Assembly (NCBI GenBank): GCA_965246905.1
Contig: CBDFFZ010000003.1
Span: 186,001 to 250,000 of the forward strand
Reading direction: 5' to 3'
Length of the DNA: 64,000 nt
From: UBA1952 sp965246905
GTDB taxonomy: Bacteria > Bacteroidota > Bacteroidia > Chitinophagales > Chitinophagaceae
Shown here: positions 59,969 through 64,000 of the stretch, piece after piece
How the letters are laid out: the number at the start of each line of letters is the position of its first letter
How positions within the stretch are numbered: position 1 is the stretch's first letter
Notes under the pieces: generated by a model
The model's database searches: none
What the model was told of the DNA's origin: nothing
The model's input: the letters and a program-made list of their open reading frames with translations, nothing else
Made by a program: the position numbers and the translations under genes

Positions 59969-62335
59969 TTAAAAGCTGAAATTATAAGTGATGCTTGGCA
60001 GGATAGGGAAGATAGATACCTGCTTTACCGTAACTTTTGCGCCGTTGGTGCTGTTCACACCGTCCTCGACATCTACATAAAGGAAGTAAGGATTCTGGCG
60101 GCTGTAGAGGTTGTAAATGGAGAATGCCCAGCTGCCCTGCCAGCGTTTGGGCTTATTGGCACGCGGCTTATAGACGGCTGAAACATCGAGGCGGTGATAA
60201 GGAAAGATACGGTAGCCATTGAGCTCTCCGTACTGCTGCACAAGGTGGCCATCGATAAAGTAGTAATTGGTAGGCAGGGTAATGGCATTGCCGGAGCCGA
60301 AGACGAAGACGCCAGAGAAGGTCCAGCGCTTGCTCCATTCATAAGAAGCTACGAGGGAAAGATCATGGCGGCGATCGTACTTGGCAGGAAAGCGGTTGCC
60401 GTTGTTGAGCGCATCGAAATAGCGGTAGGTCCATGCAAGCGTATAACCGATCCAGCCGGTGAACCTTCCTTTTGTTTTATTGATGAAGAACTCAGCGCCA
60501 TAAGCCTTGCCGCTTCCAAAAGTGAAATCCAGCTCGGCATCGCGCAGTGAGGTAGGCGTATAGCCTTCACGGTACTCTACCTGGTTTTTCAGGTCTTTGT
60601 AATAGACTTCAACAGAGGTTTCCAGCTTGCCATCGAGCCAGTTGCGGAAATAGCCAACGGAATATTGCCAGCATTGCTGCGGCTTTACGAGGTAAGTGCT
60701 CGGTACCCAGATATCGGTAGGCAGCGTGCTGCCGTTATTGCTCACGAGGTGAATATACTGGTAGGTCTTTACGATGCTTGCCTTGATAGATGAAGTACTA
60801 TTGAGCTCAAAGCGCATATTGAGCCGCGGCTCGAAGCCGCCATAAGATTGTACAAGCTTGCTGCCACTGTATTGGAAGCTGTCCGTCTTATGCTCATTCT
60901 CATTGTAGGTATAGCGGGTGTAAGGGCCTACCTGCCCAAACCAACTGTAGCGTAAGCCTACATTCACCTTGAGCCATTTGGTGGGGTCAAATTCATCGAG
61001 CACGTAGGCGCCGAGTTCATGCGCATATTTGATCAGCGCATTATCCGGCTTGAACTCGGTGCTGTCTGAGTGGCCGGATATCTGGTTGGGTGTAAATTTA
61101 TGATAGGTGTAGGCAATGCCGGCCTTTATATGGTTGTTGGAGCCTGTGAAATAATCAAGATCGGTTTTGGCATTGTAATCGCGGATACCCGATGCCAGCT
61201 TAATGGCGAATTTGTTTTGCTCGCCATTGAACTCGAACTTATAATCGTTGTAAACAAGGGTAGTATTTAGGAAGAGGCGATCGGAAAACAAATGATTATA
61301 CCGCAGCGTAGCGGTGCTGTTGCCCCAGGGAATCTTTGCTTTGAAGGATTCACTCTTGCTGTTGAAGGTAAATTTATCCCGCCCGAAATAGCCGCTCAGG
61401 TACAGGCGGTCTTTATCCGTAAGCTTGTAATTGGCTTTGAGGTTGGCATCATAAAAATAGTAGCCCGAGCCCCCGAAAGAGCCGTTCTTGGCCAGCGGCT
61501 TGATTAGCACATCGATATAAGTGCGCCTGCCGGAAAGCATAAAGGAGCCTTTCTCTTTTTTAATGGGCCCTTCGAGCGTAAGCCGCGATGCGATCAGGCC
61601 GATACCGCCCTCCGCATGGTAGCTTTTCATGTTCCCTTCCTTCATGCTTACATCTACCACCGATGAAAGGCGGCCGCCATAATTGGCAGGCATGCTGCCT
61701 TTGATAAGCGTTACGTTCTTAAGCGCATCGGAATTAAATACAGAAAAGAAGCCGAACAGGTGTCCTGTATTATAGACCACTGCATCATCCAGGAGAATAA
61801 GGTTTTGGTCCGGCCCGCCGCCGCGCACGTAAAAGCCGCTATTGCCCTCGCCGGCACTTTGCACGCCCGGCATAAGCTGTAAAGTTTTAAGAATATCCGT
61901 CTCACCGAAGATAACCGGCAGCGTTTTGATCTTGTCGATGCTCAGGGAAATGGTACCCATTTCGGTGCCCTTTACATTATCCCGCCTGCGCTCGGATTTT
62001 ACCTCTACTTCCTGCAGCGCGCTCTGGCTGTTGAGGTCGGCATTGAAGGTTTTGCTTTCTGTTAATGCCAATGGCTCATTGATGGTTGCGTAGCCAACAT
62101 AGGAATAGGTAACGGTGTAGCTGCCTGCGGGTGCCGAGAGAGAGTAGAAGCCGTAAGTATTGGTTTGTACGCCGATACCAAGCTCCTGGATAAAAACAGT
62201 GGCAGCAGTTAGCGCCTCATTGCTCCGGCTATCGCGCACATAGCCACTCAGCGTAATGCGCTTTTGGGCGAATGCTGTCAGGGGAAAAAGCAGGAGGAGG
62301 AAGACTAAAATTTTATAGCGGGCAATACGTGGCAT
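59969..62335 (-). CDS. TonB-dependent receptor with carboxypeptidase-regulatory-like N-terminus
   Basis: A 788-residue outer-membrane receptor. After the signal peptide, a CarboxypepD_reg-like domain covers about 24-100 (LSGYVRDSRSNEALTAATVFI). The plug follows (about 135-230), with FGETDILKTLQLMPGVQSAGEGNSGFYVRGG and VDVSMKEGN. The barrel fills the rest and ends in ITYNFSF, with the C-terminal Phe expected for Bam-dependent insertion. No SusD-like gene is adjacent, so it is not a classic polysaccharide locus. The transported ligand is unknown. Confidence 0.92.
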   Translation of the reverse strand: MPRIARYKILVFLLLLFPLTAFAQKRITLSGYVRDSRSNEALTAATVFIQELGIGVQTNTYGFYSLSAPAGSYTVTYSYVGYATINEPLALTESKTFNADLNSQSALQEVEVKSERRRDNVKGTEMGTISLSIDKIKTLPVIFGETDILKTLQLMPGVQSAGEGNSGFYVRGGGPDQNLILLDDAVVYNTGHLFGFFSVFNSDALKNVTLIKGSMPANYGGRLSSVVDVSMKEGNMKSYHAEGGIGLIASRLTLEGPIKKEKGSFMLSGRRTYIDVLIKPLAKNGSFGGSGYYFYDANLKANYKLTDKDRLYLSGYFGRDKFTFNSKSESFKAKIPWGNSTATLRYNHLFSDRLFLNTTLVYNDYKFEFNGEQNKFAIKLASGIRDYNAKTDLDYFTGSNNHIKAGIAYTYHKFTPNQISGHSDSTEFKPDNALIKYAHELGAYVLDEFDPTKWLKVNVGLRYSWFGQVGPYTRYTYNENEHKTDSFQYSGSKLVQSYGGFEPRLNMRFELNSTSSIKASIVKTYQYIHLVSNNGSTLPTDIWVPSTYLVKPQQCWQYSVGYFRNWLDGKLETSVEVYYKDLKNQVEYREGYTPTSLRDAELDFTFGSGKAYGAEFFINKTKGRFTGWIGYTLAWTYRYFDALNNGNRFPAKYDRRHDLSLVASYEWSKRWTFSGVFVFGSGNAITLPTNYYFIDGHLVQQYGELNGYRIFPYHRLDVSAVYKPRANKPKRWQGSWAFSIYNLYSRQNPYFLYVDVEDGVNSTNGAKVTVKQVSIFPILPSITYNFSF

Positions 62336-62444
62336 AGAGGATCAGGTTTGGAGCAGCGGGACATTCATATACGGAATCATGCCGCGCAGCGATTTAGGGT
62401 AGGAGCCAACGTCGATAGGGTTCAAACTCTCCCGGCGTTAAAAA

Positions 62445-63035
62445 TCACAGCGAATCCCTGACCTCACCGCATTCCAGCATCTTCTTACCGAAATACGGGT
62501 TTTTAATTTCTGCATCATTGCTCAGCCAGTAAGCGCCTTTATCATTAAAAGCCATCGGGCAAAAAGTGTGATAAACACCGGCATTGGTCATTTTAGCATC
62601 CTTCAGCAAAGCATAGAGCTCATTGGAAACCTTCTTGAAAGAGGCGCGCTTAAGCTCGATATTGTTTTGCTTATCACTGATAATGGCATCGCTCTGCTTA
62701 ATGATCTTTTCAATGTGCGGGCGCAGCGCCGTTTGCGTTGGGTTGGCAGCAAGCATATTATTCAATGGCTCTTCAAGGCTTAGAATCCGCGCAGCAGCGG
62801 CATTCACCTTAGAAGTATCGCTGGCAACCATGGCATCTTTGAGGTCGTAATAAGCTCCAAGCAGTGATAAAATATCAGCCGTTCCTTTTTCATCCAGCGC
62901 GGAAACCGGCTTGTGCGGTGCCGGCGGTGTAGTTACTGCTACAGGAGTATTTCCTGCTTTCGGAACCGTTGGGGCAGTATTGCAGGATTGGGTAAAGGCG
63001 GCAATAAAAAGTAGCGCAAGGATGGTGCGGTGCAT
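62445..63035 (-). CDS. DUF3347 domain lipoprotein
   Basis: A 196-residue protein beginning MHRTILALLFIAAFTQSC with the lipobox Cys at residue 18, then a Pro/Thr/Val-rich linker. The DUF3347 domain (about 50-190) shows LLGAYYDLKDAMVASDTSKVNAAA, then MTNAGVYHTFCPMAFNDKGAYWLSNDAEIKNPYFGKKMLECGEV. Conserved His, Cys and Met residues in these motifs match those suggested to bind copper in CusB-linked relatives. The start at 63035 is preferred to an upstream TTG. A 27-codon open stretch (62341-62430) to the left is not called. Confidence 0.82.
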   Translation of the reverse strand: MHRTILALLFIAAFTQSCNTAPTVPKAGNTPVAVTTPPAPHKPVSALDEKGTADILSLLGAYYDLKDAMVASDTSKVNAAAARILSLEEPLNNMLAANPTQTALRPHIEKIIKQSDAIISDKQNNIELKRASFKKVSNELYALLKDAKMTNAGVYHTFCPMAFNDKGAYWLSNDAEIKNPYFGKKMLECGEVRDSL

Positions 63036-63092
63036 GGCATTTAATATTTGCGGCAAAATTACAGGAATGCACTATGCTAAACGTACCGGTTG

Positions 63093-63100
63093 TAAATTTG
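63093..63100 (+). promoter_or_regulatory. TAnnTTTG -7-like box before the ABC-F gene
   Basis: TAAATTTG ends seven bases before the ATG at 63108. Transcription from it would start at or next to the start codon. It is the fourth such placement seen in this window. Confidence 0.4.
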
Positions 63101-63107
63101 CGGCGTT

Positions 63108-64000
63108 ATGCTTCTTTCTTTACAAAATCTTTCCTTCTACTTCGGCTCGCGCACCATCCTCGAGGATGTAAACTGGCAGATCAATACCGGCGAGCGTATT
63201 GGCCTCGTTGGCCCTAACGGTGCCGGTAAGTCCACGCTCCTCCGTCTTATGACGGGCGCTTATGCTCCTAATGCAGGTACTATTTCTAAGCCCAAAGATG
63301 TATCGCTCGGTTTCTTTAACCAGGATCTCCTGTCTTTTTCTACCAACGATTCCATCCATGCGGTGGCTATGCATGCTTTTGATGCCGCCAAGGGCATCGA
63401 GGCAAAGATGGAAGCCGTTTTAGCAGCACTGGAAACGAAACCGGATGATGAAAAGCTGCTCGATGATTACAGCCATCTGCTTCACGATTTTGAAGTGGCG
63501 GGCGGCTATGAGATGGAGCACAAAACGGCTGAGGTGCTGGAAGGCTTAGGATTTTCTACCGCAGATCTGCAGCGGCCATACGATGAGTTTTCAGGCGGAT
63601 GGCGCATGCGCGTGCTGCTGGCCAAGATGATGCTCCAGGCCCCGGAATTATTATTGCTGGATGAGCCTACCAATCACCTTGATCTGCCTTCTATTGAATG
63701 GTTGGAGCGCTATCTCATTGGCTACCCCGGCAGTGTAGTGATTGTAAGCCACGACCGTTATTTCTTAGACCGGATGGTTACCAAGATCGTGGAAGTTTTT
63801 CAGCGGGATCTGGTGCCATATACCGGCAACTACACTTATTTTGAACGGGAGAAGGCCGAGCGCATGGTCTTACAGCAGCGCGCTTTTGAGAACCAGCAGG
63901 AATATATAAAACGTGAAGAGCGCTTCGTTGAGCGGTTCCGGGCACAGGCAACCAAAGCCGCGCAGGCCCAGAGCGCTATTAAAAGACTCGATAAATTAGA
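63108..64000 (+). CDS. ABC-F family ATPase (cut by window end)
   Basis: About 297 residues are visible, covering the first ATPase domain and the start of the linker. Walker A is GPNGAGKST (35-43), the signature FSGGWRMRVLLAKMM, Walker B LLLLDEPTNHLDLPSIEW and the switch His SHDRYFLDRM. The inter-domain linker has the basic coiled-coil pattern of ABC-F (ENQQEYIKREERFVERF). ABC-F proteins act on the ribosome, either aiding stalled translation or protecting against antibiotics. The second domain is outside the window, so the subfamily (Uup, EttA or other) is undecided. Confidence 0.92.
   Translation, partial: MLLSLQNLSFYFGSRTILEDVNWQINTGERIGLVGPNGAGKSTLLRLMTGAYAPNAGTISKPKDVSLGFFNQDLLSFSTNDSIHAVAMHAFDAAKGIEAKMEAVLAALETKPDDEKLLDDYSHLLHDFEVAGGYEMEHKTAEVLEGLGFSTADLQRPYDEFSGGWRMRVLLAKMMLQAPELLLLDEPTNHLDLPSIEWLERYLIGYPGSVVIVSHDRYFLDRMVTKIVEVFQRDLVPYTGNYTYFEREKAERMVLQQRAFENQQEYIKREERFVERFRAQATKAAQAQSAIKRLDKL

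Noticed and set aside
62341..62430. Short open stretch on the minus strand encoding NPIDVGSYPKSLRGMIPY
   Set aside because: Only about 27 codons with a TTG as the first possible start and a stop just upstream. It may be a remnant; support is too weak for a gene call.
62401..62440. tRNA T-arm-like sequence GGGTTCAAACTC
   Set aside because: The flanking bases do not form the T-stem, and no acceptor stem or anticodon arm could be found around it.
62336..62444. Cobalamin or other riboswitch upstream of the TonB-dependent receptor
   Set aside because: The region is only about 110 bases and none of the conserved riboswitch core motifs were found.

Overview
This window looks like chromosome from a Bacteroidota bacterium, most likely of the Chitinophagaceae and relatives. 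The signs are type IX secretion C-terminal domains on three large secreted proteins, a TonB-dependent receptor with a carboxypeptidase-regulatory-like N-terminus, a PspC-domain protein, the rpsU-xerC-hpf gene order, and TAnnTTTG promoter-like boxes close to several start codons. No rRNA, tRNA or CRISPR array was recognised. The genus is inferred from gene style only.

Layout. 1-1604: start of an Fe-S oxidoreductase and a secreted protein. 1643-3710: a decayed luciferase-like monooxygenase cut at its 5' side by a degenerate IS630-type element. 3809-16759: small metabolic and regulatory modules, namely a TetR-controlled methyltransferase/NmrA pair with two palindromic operators, a Crp/Fnr regulator, two HxlR regulators each divergent from a Rossmann-fold oxidoreductase and sharing an almost identical 20-bp site, an ECF sigma factor with a thioredoxin-like protein, acetyltransferases, and small membrane proteins. 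16965-24254: ion-homeostasis genes (MscS, DUF389, CPA1 antiporter, CLC) interrupted by an AT-rich patch of unknown secreted proteins. 24255-25469: non-coding, with an array of imperfect palindromes on a 42-bp period. 25470-32356: two giant Ig-like T9SS surface proteins. 32544-39540: PspC, a PQQ-propeller lipoprotein, hpf, xerC, rpsU, a lipoprotein, riboflavin synthase, a CrtI-like oxidoreductase and a YwqG-like protein. 39541-41170: a patch of broken or orphan small genes. 41203-49997: a class I lanthipeptide cluster. 50338-56433: a T9SS protein divergent from a LytS/LytTR two-component system. 56434-58862: decayed mobile-element debris. 58872-64000: DUF2157 protein, TonB receptor, DUF3347 lipoprotein and the start of an ABC-F ATPase.

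The most notable system is the lanthipeptide operon on the minus strand. In transcription order it has three precursor peptides with near-identical leaders and different Cys/Ser/Thr-rich cores, LanC, a full-length LanB dehydratase, a C39-peptidase ABC transporter that should cleave after the leaders' double glycine, and an HlyD adaptor. The enzyme families are known. The three core sequences are the potentially new part. The nearby LytS/LytTR system could control the cluster, but that is inferred only from position.
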